DNA of 64,000 bases from Extibacter muris (GTDB lineage: Bacteria > Bacillota > Clostridia > Lachnospirales > Lachnospiraceae). Both the position numbers and the translations under genes were made by a program. Positions 52,751 to 61,397 of the stretch are shown here, piece by piece. A model generated the notes under the pieces. It saw only the letters and a program-made list of their open reading frames with translations, did not search any database and was not told where the DNA came from. Location of the stretch: positions 302,805-366,804 of the forward strand of contig NZ_SMMX01000001.1 in assembly GCF_004345005.1 (NCBI RefSeq). Direction: 5' to 3'. Position 1 is the first letter of the stretch, and the number at the start of each line of letters is the position of its first letter.

Positions 52751-53891
52751 AGGATTTATGATAATGGTAAAGCGTAACCTCGGAATGATGTTCATGTATA
52801 TAGCTATATTCATTACGATAGCGGTTATGGTCCAGACGATGACAGACGGAAAAGGGATGGAACACTTTGAAGAAGAGCGGCTGAAGGTTGCCGTCATCGA
52901 CAGGGACCATGGAAAGCTGGCAGAAGGGCTTACAGATTATATCGGAAAGAAGCATGATCTGGTCAAGGTGGAGGATGACAAGAACGTGATACAGGAAAAG
53001 CTGTTCTACCGGGACATCTACTATGTAGTGACGATACCGGAAGATTTTGAACAGGTATGCCTGGAAGATGGCGAGAAGCTGCAGACGACAAAGCTTCCGG
53101 ATACGATGAGCGCATTTTATGTGGATCAGCAGATATCCACATATCTCAACACCGTAAAAGTGCTCAAAAGCGCCGGATATTCGCTGGAGGAGGCAATCAG
53201 CGACGCGGCCGAAACCGGAGAGGCAGAGTCGGATGTCACGCTGATTGACAAGAATGGGAATGGTGGTGTTAAACTGCCGCATTCATTCCTGTTCCAGTAT
53301 ATGCCGTATATCATACTGGCGGTGTTGTGCTATACGATCGGTTATATCATGATAGCGTTCCGTAAGAAGGATGTGAGACGGCGGATGCTCTGCTCGTCCG
53401 TGTCAAGCCGGAGCCAGAATGTACAGATGGTAATCGGATTCGTCATTATGGGCGTGGGATTCTGGGCGATATGCATGCTGCTGCCGCTCATCATGTACCC
53501 GTCCCAGTTCCTGAACGACCCGAACAAAGTCTATTACATGCTTAATTCGTTTCTCGTCGTACTGGTGGGGATGGCCATAGCGTTCACAATCGGCGTGGTG
53601 GTCCAGAAGATAGAAGTGTTAAATGGTATCGTAAATGTGATAACGCTCGGAATGTGCTTCACATGCGGCGTGTTCGTTAGCATGGACGTACTCGGGAAGG
53701 GCGTGAAGATGTTCGCACAGTTCCTGCCGCTATACTGGTATGAGAAGGTCGTGGTCGTGCTGTCTGTCAACACAGAGTTTACGAAGGCACAGGCCGAGAC
53801 AATCTACAAAGGATTCGGAATCCAGCTTCTGTTCGCAGTAGCCATCCTCTGCGTGGGACTCGTCATAAGCAAAAGCAAAGAACAAGAGTAG
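52737..53891 (+). CDS. ABC-2 permease (LnrN-like)
   Basis: This 384-residue partner permease has the same plan: a first span (about residues 18-36), an extracytoplasmic domain of about 160 residues and five C-terminal spans. RRMLCSSVSSRSQNVQM is the coupling segment between spans, and FLPLYWYEKVVVVL lies before the last one. It overlaps the upstream permease by 14 bases with GAGGAGG just before its ATG. A 37-bp-arm palindrome begins right at its stop codon. Confidence 0.92.
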   Translation: MTVFRGFMIMVKRNLGMMFMYIAIFITIAVMVQTMTDGKGMEHFEEERLKVAVIDRDHGKLAEGLTDYIGKKHDLVKVEDDKNVIQEKLFYRDIYYVVTIPEDFEQVCLEDGEKLQTTKLPDTMSAFYVDQQISTYLNTVKVLKSAGYSLEEAISDAAETGEAESDVTLIDKNGNGGVKLPHSFLFQYMPYIILAVLCYTIGYIMIAFRKKDVRRRMLCSSVSSRSQNVQMVIGFVIMGVGFWAICMLLPLIMYPSQFLNDPNKVYYMLNSFLVVLVGMAIAFTIGVVVQKIEVLNGIVNVITLGMCFTCGVFVSMDVLGKGVKMFAQFLPLYWYEKVVVVLSVNTEFTKAQAETIYKGFGIQLLFAVAILCVGLVISKSKEQE

Positions 53892-53969
53892 AGGGGACAG
53901 GGCAAATTTAATTGGGGACGGAGGAAAATGAGTTTTCCTCCGTCCCCAATTAAATTTGCCCTGTCCCCT
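53892..53969. repeat. 37-bp-arm perfect palindrome, GGGGACGG-core repeat copy 3
   Basis: The arms 53892-53928 and 53933-53969 are perfectly complementary around TGAG. The arm is AGGGGACAGGGCAAA, then TTTAA, then TTGGGGACGGAGGAAAA. The outer and inner modules match copy 2 at 1904-1987, while the middle spacer differs in sequence and length. It begins at the first base after the permease stop. Confidence 0.9.
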
Positions 53970-53990
53970 ATGGAAGAAATCAACTCGTTA

Positions 53991-53999
53991 TGATACAAT
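53991..53999 (+). promoter_or_regulatory. Extended -10 promoter of the alcohol dehydrogenase operon
   Basis: TGaTACAAT at 53991-53999 is an extended -10; the -35 region is not recognisable. It lies between palindrome copy 3 and the gene's AAGGAGGT ribosome site. Confidence 0.5.
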
Positions 54000-54036
54000 C
54001 GACTTTAGGTGAAGATGATTGAAGGAGGTATGAAAG

Positions 54037-55221
54037 ATGCATAGTTTTGTTCAATATACGCCGACAGAGATTGTATTCGGCAAAGATGCGGAACGAGAGA
54101 CCGGAAGGTTGGCTAAGAAATGGGGCGCAGCACGCGTGCTCATCGTGTACGGCGGAGGAAGTGCCGTACGCAGCGGGCTTCTGGATACGATAAAGATGGA
54201 GCTTGACGAGGAAGGCATCGGGTATGATGAACTGGCCGGTGTACAGCCCAACCCACGTGTCAGCCTGGCACGGGAGGGGGTCAGGAAGGCAATTGCCCTG
54301 GAAGCGGATCTGATTCTGGCCGTTGGGGGCGGAAGCGTGATTGATACGGCCAAGGCGGTCGCCATCGGTGCAGCCAATCCGGAGACGGACATCTGGGAGT
54401 TCTGGGAAGGCAGGAAGAAGGTGGAGAGATCCATGCCGGTCGGCACAGTGCTGACGATATCTGCTGCCGGCAGCGAGATGAGTGACTCCTCCGTGCTGAC
54501 GAACGAAGAGACGGGGAGAAAATGTGGCGTTAGCTCGGATCTTAACCGGCCGAAATTTGCCGTCATGAACCCGGAGCTTACCTATTCGCTGCCGAAGTAC
54601 CAGCTTGCGTGCGGTATCGTGGATATCTATATGCACACGCTGGAGCGGTATTTCACGCAGGTGGGCGGAAACCGCATGACGGACGAGATTGCGGAAGGGC
54701 TTCTGAGGACTGTTATCGAGTTCGGACAGAAAGCCTATGCCGACCAGACAGATTACGAGGCCATGAGTGAGATCATGTGGTGCGGCAGCCTGTCGCACAA
54801 TGGTATCACAGGCCTTGGCAGACCAAGGGATTTCGCGAACCATAAGCTTGGGCATGAGCTGAGCGCCATGTTTGACGAGACCCACGGCGCCACGCTTTCC
54901 GCCGTCTGGGGAAGCTGGGCGCGGTATGTGTACCGGCTGGATGTGCCAAGATTTGCCCACTACGGAAAAGCAGTGTGGGGAATGGAATATGAAGAGGAGG
55001 AGGAAGCTGCGCTTGCGGCGATTGAGAAGACGGAAGAGTTCTTTCGGTCCCTACAGGTCGCAACATGTATCGGAGAGCTGAAAACCGGGGTCCTGCCGGA
55101 TGAGACGCTTAAAAAGCTGGCACAGAATGCGACAAAAGGGAATACGATAAGGCTCGGAAGCTTTAAAGAGCTGGATGCGCACGACGCGTATGAAATATAT
55201 AAAGCGGCAAACCACGGATAA
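54037..55221 (+). CDS. Iron-containing alcohol dehydrogenase
   Basis: This 394-residue NAD(P)-dependent group III dehydrogenase resembles the butanol dehydrogenase/YugJ class. The NAD-binding loops IVYGGGSAVRSGLLD and LAVGGGSVIDTAKAVAIGA are visible. The iron-ligand region has NRMTDEIAEGL, GRPRDFANHKLGHELSAMFDETHGATL with its histidines. It probably reduces an aldehyde to an alcohol in fermentation. AAGGAGGT lies 7 bases upstream. Its 3' end overlaps the MATE gene, so it may share an operon with MATE, cyclodeaminase and RidA. Confidence 0.92.
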   Translation: MHSFVQYTPTEIVFGKDAERETGRLAKKWGAARVLIVYGGGSAVRSGLLDTIKMELDEEGIGYDELAGVQPNPRVSLAREGVRKAIALEADLILAVGGGSVIDTAKAVAIGAANPETDIWEFWEGRKKVERSMPVGTVLTISAAGSEMSDSSVLTNEETGRKCGVSSDLNRPKFAVMNPELTYSLPKYQLACGIVDIYMHTLERYFTQVGGNRMTDEIAEGLLRTVIEFGQKAYADQTDYEAMSEIMWCGSLSHNGITGLGRPRDFANHKLGHELSAMFDETHGATLSAVWGSWARYVYRLDVPRFAHYGKAVWGMEYEEEEEAALAAIEKTEEFFRSLQVATCIGELKTGVLPDETLKKLAQNATKGNTIRLGSFKELDAHDAYEIYKAANHG

Positions 55222-56593
55222 CTTGAATATAAACTGGAAGAGTTTCTACAGAAATGTCTTCGCACTAGTAATTCCGATGGCGTTACAGAATCTGATAAAT
55301 GTAGGGGTTACTGCTGCGGACGTCATCATGCTCGGGAAAGTGGGCGAGAAGGTGCTCTCAGGCGCTTCCCTTGCGGGCCAGATTCAATTTATCATGACGC
55401 TTTTGTTCATGGGAATCACTTCAGGCGCTACGGTCCTGACCGCACAGTACTGGGGGAAAAAGGATACGAGGACGATTGAGAAGGTGCTTGGCATGGGACT
55501 TTCTGCCGGCATCGTGACCGCGGTCATGTTTGCCGCCGCCGCACTTATCATTCCGGATGCGCTGATGCACATCTATAGTTCAGACCCGGAGGTGATAGCA
55601 GAAGGGGTGAAATATCTGAGAATCGTCGGAAGCTCTTATCTGTTTATGGCAGTGACGCAGGTATACCTTAACATCATGCGGAGCATAGAGCGGGTACTCA
55701 TAGCCACATTCGTATACTCCATATCATTGCTGGTCAATATCGCTGTAAATGCGCTGCTCATATTCGGGCTGATGGGCTTTCCTGTCATGGGGATACGCGG
55801 CGCCGCTGTCGGCACCTTGATTGCGCGTATAACAGAGATGGTTATCGTCCTCTTATATGCATTTATGAAAAATAAGATTGTCCGGATCCGATTCCGGGAT
55901 CTGGTAAGGATAGATAAGGTCCTGTTCAGGGACTATATGACCTATGCGATGCCGGTCGTGCTGAACGAAGTGATGTGGGGGCTTGGAAGCTCGGCCAACA
56001 CAGCCATCATCGGTCATCTTGGAAGTGCAGCCGTGGCGGCCAATTCTGTCGCCCAGGTGGCCCGGCAGCTGGCTACGGTGGTCGTATTCGGCATCGCCCA
56101 CGCCGCGGCAATCTACCTTGGCAAGACGATCGGCGAACGTAGGCTTGACTATGCCAAGGCATATGCGAAACGCTTTATCTGGCTGAGCGTAATTATAGGT
56201 GCTCTGGGTGGTGCCATCATCCTCATCGCGGCACCGATAGCCAATGCGAGCCTGGCACTGACGGGACAGGCAAAGGGGTATCTTACATTCATGTTCTTCG
56301 TCATGTCATATTTTACAGTGGCCCAGTCGCTGAACGGTACGATGGTCATCGGAATCTTCCGTTCCGGCGGAGACACGAAATTCGGGCTTATCATGGATGT
56401 GTCCACGATGTGGGGATGCTCCATCATCATAGGGGCCGTGGCGGCGTTCGTGTTCCATGCCAGCGTGCCGGTCGTGTATGTCATACTGATGAGCGATGAG
56501 CTGATTAAGGTTCCGATGACCATAAAACGGTATGCGGGGTATAAGTGGCTGAAGGATGTCACGAGAGAAAAAGAAGAATTGGGAGGAGCTTAA
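55175..56593 (+). CDS. MATE family efflux transporter
   Basis: This protein of about 472 residues has about twelve spans. The start of the first helix, NVFALVIPMALQNLINVGVTAADVIMLGKVGE, and the repeat in the second half (FRDYMTYAMPVVLNEVMWGLGSS) are typical of the clostridial NorM/DinF MATE clade. The start is uncertain: ATG 55175 overlaps the dehydrogenase by 47 bases, and ATG 55190 and TTG 55223 are alternatives without better ribosome sites. The cyclodeaminase gene follows 3 bases after its stop, with its ribosome site inside this gene. An amino-acid-derived or toxic substrate is possible by context only. Confidence 0.9.
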   Translation: MRTTRMKYIKRQTTDNLNINWKSFYRNVFALVIPMALQNLINVGVTAADVIMLGKVGEKVLSGASLAGQIQFIMTLLFMGITSGATVLTAQYWGKKDTRTIEKVLGMGLSAGIVTAVMFAAAALIIPDALMHIYSSDPEVIAEGVKYLRIVGSSYLFMAVTQVYLNIMRSIERVLIATFVYSISLLVNIAVNALLIFGLMGFPVMGIRGAAVGTLIARITEMVIVLLYAFMKNKIVRIRFRDLVRIDKVLFRDYMTYAMPVVLNEVMWGLGSSANTAIIGHLGSAAVAANSVAQVARQLATVVVFGIAHAAAIYLGKTIGERRLDYAKAYAKRFIWLSVIIGALGGAIILIAAPIANASLALTGQAKGYLTFMFFVMSYFTVAQSLNGTMVIGIFRSGGDTKFGLIMDVSTMWGCSIIIGAVAAFVFHASVPVVYVILMSDELIKVPMTIKRYAGYKWLKDVTREKEELGGA

Positions 56594-56596
56594 CAG

Positions 56597-57544
56597 ATGA
56601 TTATCTTAAGCAAAGAAGACATAGAAAAGCTGGTGGATCCAGATAAGATGATGGACCAGATTGAGGAGGCATACAAAATCTTTGGTTCCGGAGAATATTA
56701 TATGCCTCCCAGGCCGTCCGTAGAGCATGACAATAAGACGCTCATGTACATGCCCTGTTATACGAAAGAGATAATCGGGACGAAGATGCTGACAATCTTT
56801 CCTGACAACGCGAAGCTCGGCCTTCCGTCCATCGACGGCATCATACTGCTGAACAATGCGGTGACCGGCGCGCCGGAGGCGGTCATGGACGGCCAGTCGG
56901 TTACCGCGTGGAGGACCGGGGCAGTGGGCGGCGTGGGAATACGCCATCTGTCCAGGAAGGACTGCCATACCGTGGGCATCGTCGGTGCAGGGGTCCAGGG
57001 GTTCCATCAGGCGATTTATGCGTGTGCGGCCAGAGATATACGTTCGATATACATATTCAACCACAGTGGACGTGACCTGGCCGATTATATGGACAGATTG
57101 GAAAAAGCTATTGATAACCCGGGCACTAAGGTAGTACAATGTAAGACAGTAGAAGAACTGACGGCCAAGAGCGATATCATCTGCACGACCACACCTTCTA
57201 CCGAGCCGGTGCTGCCAGATGACAAAGAACTGCTTCGGGGCAAATGCATTATAGCCATCGGTTCCTATACGCCAAAGATGCGGGAAATTCCGGATGCAGT
57301 CTGGGATCTTGTAGATAAGGTATATATCGAACTTCCGTACGCATGCGAAGAGTGCGGGGATCTGAGCCAGCCCATCAAGGAGGGCCGTCTCACAAGTGAC
57401 AAGATTGTGCTGATGAGCGATTACCTTGCATCAAAGGAAGAAGAGGCAGATACAGGAAAGACCACATACTTCAAGTCAGTAGGGATGGGGCTTTTCGATG
57501 TATGCATCGCACAAAAAATATTAGAAGAAGCAAAGGAGAGGTAG
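56597..57544 (+). CDS. Ornithine cyclodeaminase/mu-crystallin family protein
   Basis: This 315-residue NAD(P)-binding protein has N-terminal SKEDIEKLVDPDKMMDQIEEAY and the substrate segment GTKMLTIFPDNAKLGLPSIDG. DGQSVTAWRTGAVGG carries the conserved substrate-carboxylate Arg, and VGIVGAGVQGFHQAIYA is the dinucleotide-binding loop. Members deaminate or reduce cyclic imino acids (ornithine to proline, alanine dehydrogenase, ketimine reductase); the exact substrate is not predictable. GGGAGGAG precedes the ATG. ridA follows 3 bases later, which suggests an enamine or imine intermediate. Confidence 0.9.
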   Translation: MIILSKEDIEKLVDPDKMMDQIEEAYKIFGSGEYYMPPRPSVEHDNKTLMYMPCYTKEIIGTKMLTIFPDNAKLGLPSIDGIILLNNAVTGAPEAVMDGQSVTAWRTGAVGGVGIRHLSRKDCHTVGIVGAGVQGFHQAIYACAARDIRSIYIFNHSGRDLADYMDRLEKAIDNPGTKVVQCKTVEELTAKSDIICTTTPSTEPVLPDDKELLRGKCIIAIGSYTPKMREIPDAVWDLVDKVYIELPYACEECGDLSQPIKEGRLTSDKIVLMSDYLASKEEEADTGKTTYFKSVGMGLFDVCIAQKILEEAKER

Positions 57545-57547
57545 ATT

Positions 57548-57922
57548 ATGAAAGTAGTAGCAACAGAAAAGGCGCCAAAAGCATTGGGACCATATTCACA
57601 GGGGTATGTACACAACGGAATGTTCTATTCCGCAGGCCAGATTGGCGTGAATCCGGAAGTTGACGATGTAGAAGCAACGACAATCGAAGGCCAGACAGAA
57701 CAGGTATGCAAGAACGTAGGTGAAGTGCTGAAAGCAGCAGGGACAGACTTCGACCATGTAATCAAGACGACATGCTTCCTGGCAGACATGGGCGACTTCG
57801 CCGCGTTCAATGAAGTGTACGCCAAATACTTTACATCCAAGCCGGCCAGAAGCTGCGTGGCAGTAAAGACACTGCCAAAGAATGTAAAATGCGAAGTGGA
57901 AGTCATCGCGGTAGTAGAATAG
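57548..57922 (+). CDS. ridA: RidA family enamine/imine deaminase
   Basis: This 124-residue protein of the YjgF/YER057c/UK114 family is a trimeric enzyme that hydrolyses reactive 2-aminoacrylate-type intermediates. APKALGPYSQGYVHNGMFYSAGQIG is the typical N terminus, and the active-site Arg is in PARSCVAVKTLPKNVKCEVEVIAV. The length is normal. AAAGGAG precedes the ATG. It lies directly behind the ornithine cyclodeaminase-like gene, so it probably quenches imines produced by that enzyme. Confidence 0.95.
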   Translation: MKVVATEKAPKALGPYSQGYVHNGMFYSAGQIGVNPEVDDVEATTIEGQTEQVCKNVGEVLKAAGTDFDHVIKTTCFLADMGDFAAFNEVYAKYFTSKPARSCVAVKTLPKNVKCEVEVIAVVE

Positions 57923-57938
57923 ATTCAGAAAGATACAG

Positions 57939-58011
57939 AAGGGGACAGGCCCCGAAAAGGTCCGTCCCCTTTTGCATGTGTGAAAGGGGTCTGACCCCAA
58001 ATCAAATTTGG
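57939..58011. repeat. Palindrome cluster with GGGGACAGG and GGGGTCTGACCCC
   Basis: AAGGGGAC (57939-57946) pairs with GTCCCCTT (57964-57971) and is followed by TTT, so it may end the ridA transcript. GGGGTCTGACCCC (57986-57998) is a perfect dyad, and CCAAAT/ATTTGG (57997-58011) forms another. The GGGGACAGG segment matches the outer module of palindrome copies 2 and 3. Confidence 0.65.
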
Positions 58012-58028
58012 AAAGAAGGGTATGTATT

Positions 58029-58859
58029 ATGGCAGAACAACAAAACGGCTGTGCGCCGTCTGACTGTGCGGGCTGTGCCCATGCGGATTCCTGCAGCAGC
58101 AAGCCTCAGGACTTGAGCGCACCGGCCAATCCATTTTCACGTGTTAAGAAGGTCATCGCTGTTGTGAGCGGCAAAGGAGGAGTGGGGAAATCCATGGTGA
58201 CTGCTTCTCTGGCCAGGATGATGAGGGAGCAGGGGTTCACTGTGGGAATCCTCGATGCGGATATCACCGGACCGTCGATTCCTAAGATGTACGGCCTGCA
58301 CGAAAGTGCAAAGGGAAGTGACGAGGGAATGTTTCCGTGCGAGGCGAAAGACGGTACGAGAATCATGTCTGTCAATCTGCTTCTGGAGAATGAATCGGAT
58401 CCGGTTATCTGGAGAGGCCCTGTCATCGCAGGTGTCGTGACGCAGTTCTGGTCTGATGTCATGTGGGGCGAACTGGACTATCTTTTCGTAGACATGCCGC
58501 CAGGAACCGGCGATGTGCCGCTTACCGTATTCCAGTCGCTGCCGGTGGACGGGGTGGTTATCGTCACGTCGCCGCAGGATCTTGTACAGATGATTGTCAA
58601 GAAGGCTTACAATATGGCGCGCCAGATGAACATTCCGGTTCTGGGGATTGTTGAAAACTATAGTTATCTGGCCTGTCCGGACTGCGGAAAAAAGATCTCT
58701 GTATTCGGAGAGAGCCATATCGACGAGATAGCGGCGGAGCTCGATATACCGGTGCTGGGCAAGATGCCTATAGACCCGAAGCTTTCCGAAGCAGTGGAAA
58801 ATGAAAATTTTGCAGAGGTGAGCAATGAATATCTGCAGGCGGCGGTAAATAAGATGTAA
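58029..58859 (+). CDS. Mrp/NBP35-type iron-sulphur cluster carrier ATPase
   Basis: This 276-residue P-loop protein carries or assembles [4Fe-4S] clusters for apoproteins. The deviant Walker A GKGGVGKS (family-typical), DADITGPSIPKM, VDMPPGTGDVPLTV and the C-terminal ACPDCGKK cluster-bridging CxxC are visible. The N terminus has four cysteines, CAPSDCAGCAHADSC, like the ferredoxin-type extension of NBP35. ATG 58029 follows GAAGGG with 8-base spacing; the longer frame begins inside the palindrome cluster. It stands alone. Confidence 0.92.
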   Translation: MAEQQNGCAPSDCAGCAHADSCSSKPQDLSAPANPFSRVKKVIAVVSGKGGVGKSMVTASLARMMREQGFTVGILDADITGPSIPKMYGLHESAKGSDEGMFPCEAKDGTRIMSVNLLLENESDPVIWRGPVIAGVVTQFWSDVMWGELDYLFVDMPPGTGDVPLTVFQSLPVDGVVIVTSPQDLVQMIVKKAYNMARQMNIPVLGIVENYSYLACPDCGKKISVFGESHIDEIAAELDIPVLGKMPIDPKLSEAVENENFAEVSNEYLQAAVNKM

Positions 58860-58877
58860 GGCTGTATCGTGGACAGC

Positions 58878-59267
58878 TTACCAGTGCCCATAGCAGAATA
58901 TGCGCTCTGTAGCCGCCACGAATATGGTGGTGGCGGTATCGACGCCGATAATCGTATAAAGCAGCCTTCTGGAATCGCCTGCGGACTTACGAAGCAGACC
59001 GTATTCAATAGACAGTTCCGCAGCTATGGTAAGCAGAAGATAGAAAGCGCCGACAGTATAAAAAGGGAGCGGCTCTGCATACATCAGGACAGACTGCCAT
59101 GGATGCCCCGGTATATGGAAAACCGGGTCTAAGGCGGCTCCTATATACGGTATGCAGAAAGATATCAGGTTGCCCAGAAGCATGACAAGGAATACTTTCA
59201 CAGAACGCCTTATATGGCAAATGTAGTTGACGGCCAGAGTCTCTGCTGCAGGTGTTATCGCTGCCAT
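58878..59267 (-). pseudogene. Possible truncated membrane protein relic
   Basis: I do not recognise the family. The 129-residue frame has three or four hydrophobic segments (VKVFLVMLLGNLISFCIPYIG; FYTVGAFYLLLTIAAELSIEYG; a final one ending at residue 125). No ribosome site precedes ATG 59267. The frame stays open for about 16 codons further upstream (STTRPYDVLPF) to a stop, overlapping the next relic on the other strand. This suggests an N-terminally truncated gene rather than a complete one. A spurious frame cannot be excluded. Confidence 0.33.
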
Positions 59268-59295
59268 AAAAGGCAGTACGTCATAAGGGCGCGTC

Positions 59296-59940
59296 GTGGA
59301 TATCCAGTACCAGGAGTTCTATATATCTAAGCAGCTGTATCGCCAATATGTGGACCGTCTGCTGGACTCGGCTTATGGCGTGTACATTGCCTCCGCGTTC
59401 GTAAGCATATACGAAGGAATATCGGGAAAGGGCTTTTATAACATGGTCAACCTCAGGCGGAGCCAGATTGGTGAGAACGGCGGTCTGCTGCATCTGCCGG
59501 ACGGTACGGACAGGACCATATCTAAGGAGCTGGCCGGGATGCTGATTGCCACGTCAGAGGTGGGAATGATCCGCAAGGAAAAGACGGTCCGCTATGTGTC
59601 CTCTCTCTATCCGGATTCTGTCTGGAAGATACGGAAGAATGAGACAGTAAGGATACTTCAACAGGATTTATGATAAGGTTCTTGAGGACGGTACGGATAT
59701 CCGCAAGTTAAAGCTGGGAACAGACAAGGAAGGAGTTCTGGAGAACCTGTCTTATGACAGATACTTTGAAAATTGGATACCGGCAATGCAGAGCTGATAA
59801 AGAGACGGCAGCTATTGGACATCGTGCATATTTGTACTGAGATAAGGTGCTATCAGGACGATATGCTTGAACGGTATGATATCTATTACAGGGAGAATGA
59901 GAACAATAGGCTTGCAAGAGTGCTGATGGAGGCAGGATAA
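59296..59940 (+). pseudogene. Frameshifted gene of unknown family
   Basis: Starting at GTG 59296 (AAGGG 6 bases upstream), one frame reads MDIQYQEFYISKQLYRQYVD and on to a stop at 59673. A second frame continues from about 59655 (FNRIYDKVLEDGTDIRKLKL) to a stop at 59797. A third, equal to the first, continues from about 59785 (NAELIKRRQLLDIVHICTEI) to TAA 59938-59940. The segments join into one protein of about 215 residues with two compensating frameshifts. I recognise no domain. The charged, helical character and position beside a prophage end suggest an accessory gene. A terminator follows. Confidence 0.55.
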
Positions 59941-59982
59941 GACAAGATTATATGTAAGAATGTAATGACCAGAACAAAAAGG

Positions 59983-60030
59983 GCAGACGCAGCGGGAGAT
60001 ACAGAGTATCCCTGATGCGTCTGCGTTTTT
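59983..60030 (+). terminator. Rho-independent terminator
   Basis: GCAGACGCA (59983-59991) pairs with TGCGTCTGC (60016-60024), with inner GGGA/TCCC pairing, followed by GTTTTT. It closes the plus-strand relic. Confidence 0.75.
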
Positions 60031-60081
60031 CTCAAGAGAGTATATGCCTCACTGGACTAAGGCAGAAGAAGCCTGTCTCAA

Positions 60082-60885
60082 TTATAGATTCAAAAGCTTT
60101 CTCCATGTTGCCGGACCGACGATGCCATCGGGTGTAAGAGAGTGGTTCTTCTGAAAAGACTTTACTGCCTTCTGTGTCTCAGCGCCAAGTATGCCGTCGG
60201 CTCCAGTGGAACCACATGAATATCCAAGCGAGATCAGCCTCTCTTGCATCAGCTTTGTGATGCCCCCTGAGGCGTCGGGAGAAAGCATAGGGCAGCCCTT
60301 AAGTGTGTTGGGGCCGGCTATTCCGTCCACAGCCTGATGGCTGAAGCCCTGACGGTTACATTCGCTCTGCAGCCGGGCAATCCAGGATGCGCCGACATTC
60401 TGGGCGGGCTTATTTCCAGATGAAGAGACGGTGACGGTACCGGCAGCGGACGCCCCGGCTATTTCTGAGAATGGAAAATTAGTCCCTGGACAAGAAGTGG
60501 CACATACATCACAGTGCCGTTGTATTTTAGTGATTCCATACTTCCTTTTGAGGTAGGCGACTAAATTCTTTCCCGCATTTTTTTGTGGATCAGGCATTGT
60601 TTCTTTCATATAGGCCCCTTCAAAGCAGATACCCAGAGAATTGGAATTGCTTCCGGGTGCGTGGGCCCCGACGGCCCATTCAGGCCGTCCTCTTTCGATG
60701 GTTCCATTTTTCCTCACGACGAAATGGTAGCCGATACCGGCCCATCCGTTCGCTTTATGCCATTTGTGGATGACAGAGGCATCGCAGGAAGATGCTTCTG
60801 CATGGTGTAAGATGATACGGGATGTAGAATTCCTCCGGCTGAGTGACCCGAAGGACAGGTTCGTTTCTTTAATGCTTATGTTCAT
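60082..60885 (-). CDS. N-acetylmuramoyl-L-alanine amidase, prophage endolysin type
   Basis: This 267-residue protein has an N-terminal amidase_2/PGRP zinc domain (about residues 18-140) with zinc-site histidines in IILHHAEASS and QRHCDVCATSCPG. A Ser/Gly/Ala linker and two peptidoglycan-binding-1-like repeats follow at the C terminus (GFSHQAVDGIAGPNTLKGCP; ADGILGAETQKAVKSFQKNH). No signal peptide is present, as in phage lysins that use a holin. ATG 60885 follows TAGGAGTG with good spacing; the longer frame overlaps the upstream gene region. It is last in the minus-strand prophage block behind the holin-position gene. Confidence 0.9.
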   Translation of the reverse strand: MNISIKETNLSFGSLSRRNSTSRIILHHAEASSCDASVIHKWHKANGWAGIGYHFVVRKNGTIERGRPEWAVGAHAPGSNSNSLGICFEGAYMKETMPDPQKNAGKNLVAYLKRKYGITKIQRHCDVCATSCPGTNFPFSEIAGASAAGTVTVSSSGNKPAQNVGASWIARLQSECNRQGFSHQAVDGIAGPNTLKGCPMLSPDASGGITKLMQERLISLGYSCGSTGADGILGAETQKAVKSFQKNHSLTPDGIVGPATWRKLLNL

Positions 60886-60912
60886 TTTATCACTCCTATT
60901 GGTGTTCATATG

Positions 60913-61347
60913 TTATTCGTCAGGTTTTATTGGCAGCTGCTTGATACATTTTCTGAATTTTTCGTCTCCGGTATGGTTGCCCCCAATCTCGTTATATACG
61001 GTATGGAGGCTGACAAATTCTTCATATTCGTCTTCAGGAATATAGCCCTTGTTAAGATAGACTTTATACTTCTGGTTTATTCTGTCGGATAAGATGACGC
61101 GGTTTGCGTCACAGAGCTTGTCAATATTATCAGCCTGCATATCCAGACGGCTGCTGATATCAGAGATCCTTTTTGACTCCTGCTCTCGTTTTAAGATACG
61201 CTTCGACGTGATGCCCAGATAGTTTAACAGCCAGTCAGCCGCAGAGATAACCTCTTTAAGCAAAAAGATTACCCCGAGCATATATATGAAAAATGTGGCA
61301 AAGGTCAGGGGATGGCTGACATTCATGAGATATTTTAAAAAATTCAT
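60913..61347 (-). CDS. Small prophage membrane protein in the holin position
   Basis: This 144-residue protein has one N-terminal membrane span (about residues 13-34, FATFFIYMLGVIFLLKEVIS), then a charged, coiled-coil-like region. The ending KGYIPEDEYEEFVSLHTVYNEIGGN is a segment often seen in clostridial phage proteins just before the lysin. It may be a holin or lysis accessory protein, but one span and a long cytoplasmic part make this uncertain. No close ribosome site is seen; AAAGGA is 16 bases away. It lies between the tail gene and the amidase. Confidence 0.68.
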   Translation of the reverse strand: MNFLKYLMNVSHPLTFATFFIYMLGVIFLLKEVISAADWLLNYLGITSKRILKREQESKRISDISSRLDMQADNIDKLCDANRVILSDRINQKYKVYLNKGYIPEDEYEEFVSLHTVYNEIGGNHTGDEKFRKCIKQLPIKPDE

Positions 61348-61397
61348 ATGGTTATTGCACCAGTCCTTTCTGTAAAAAGTATTTCATATAGAATTTT

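Noticed and set aside
53980..54960. 326-codon minus-strand frame opposite the alcohol dehydrogenase
   Set aside because: It is antisense to conserved dehydrogenase motifs and has no ribosome site.
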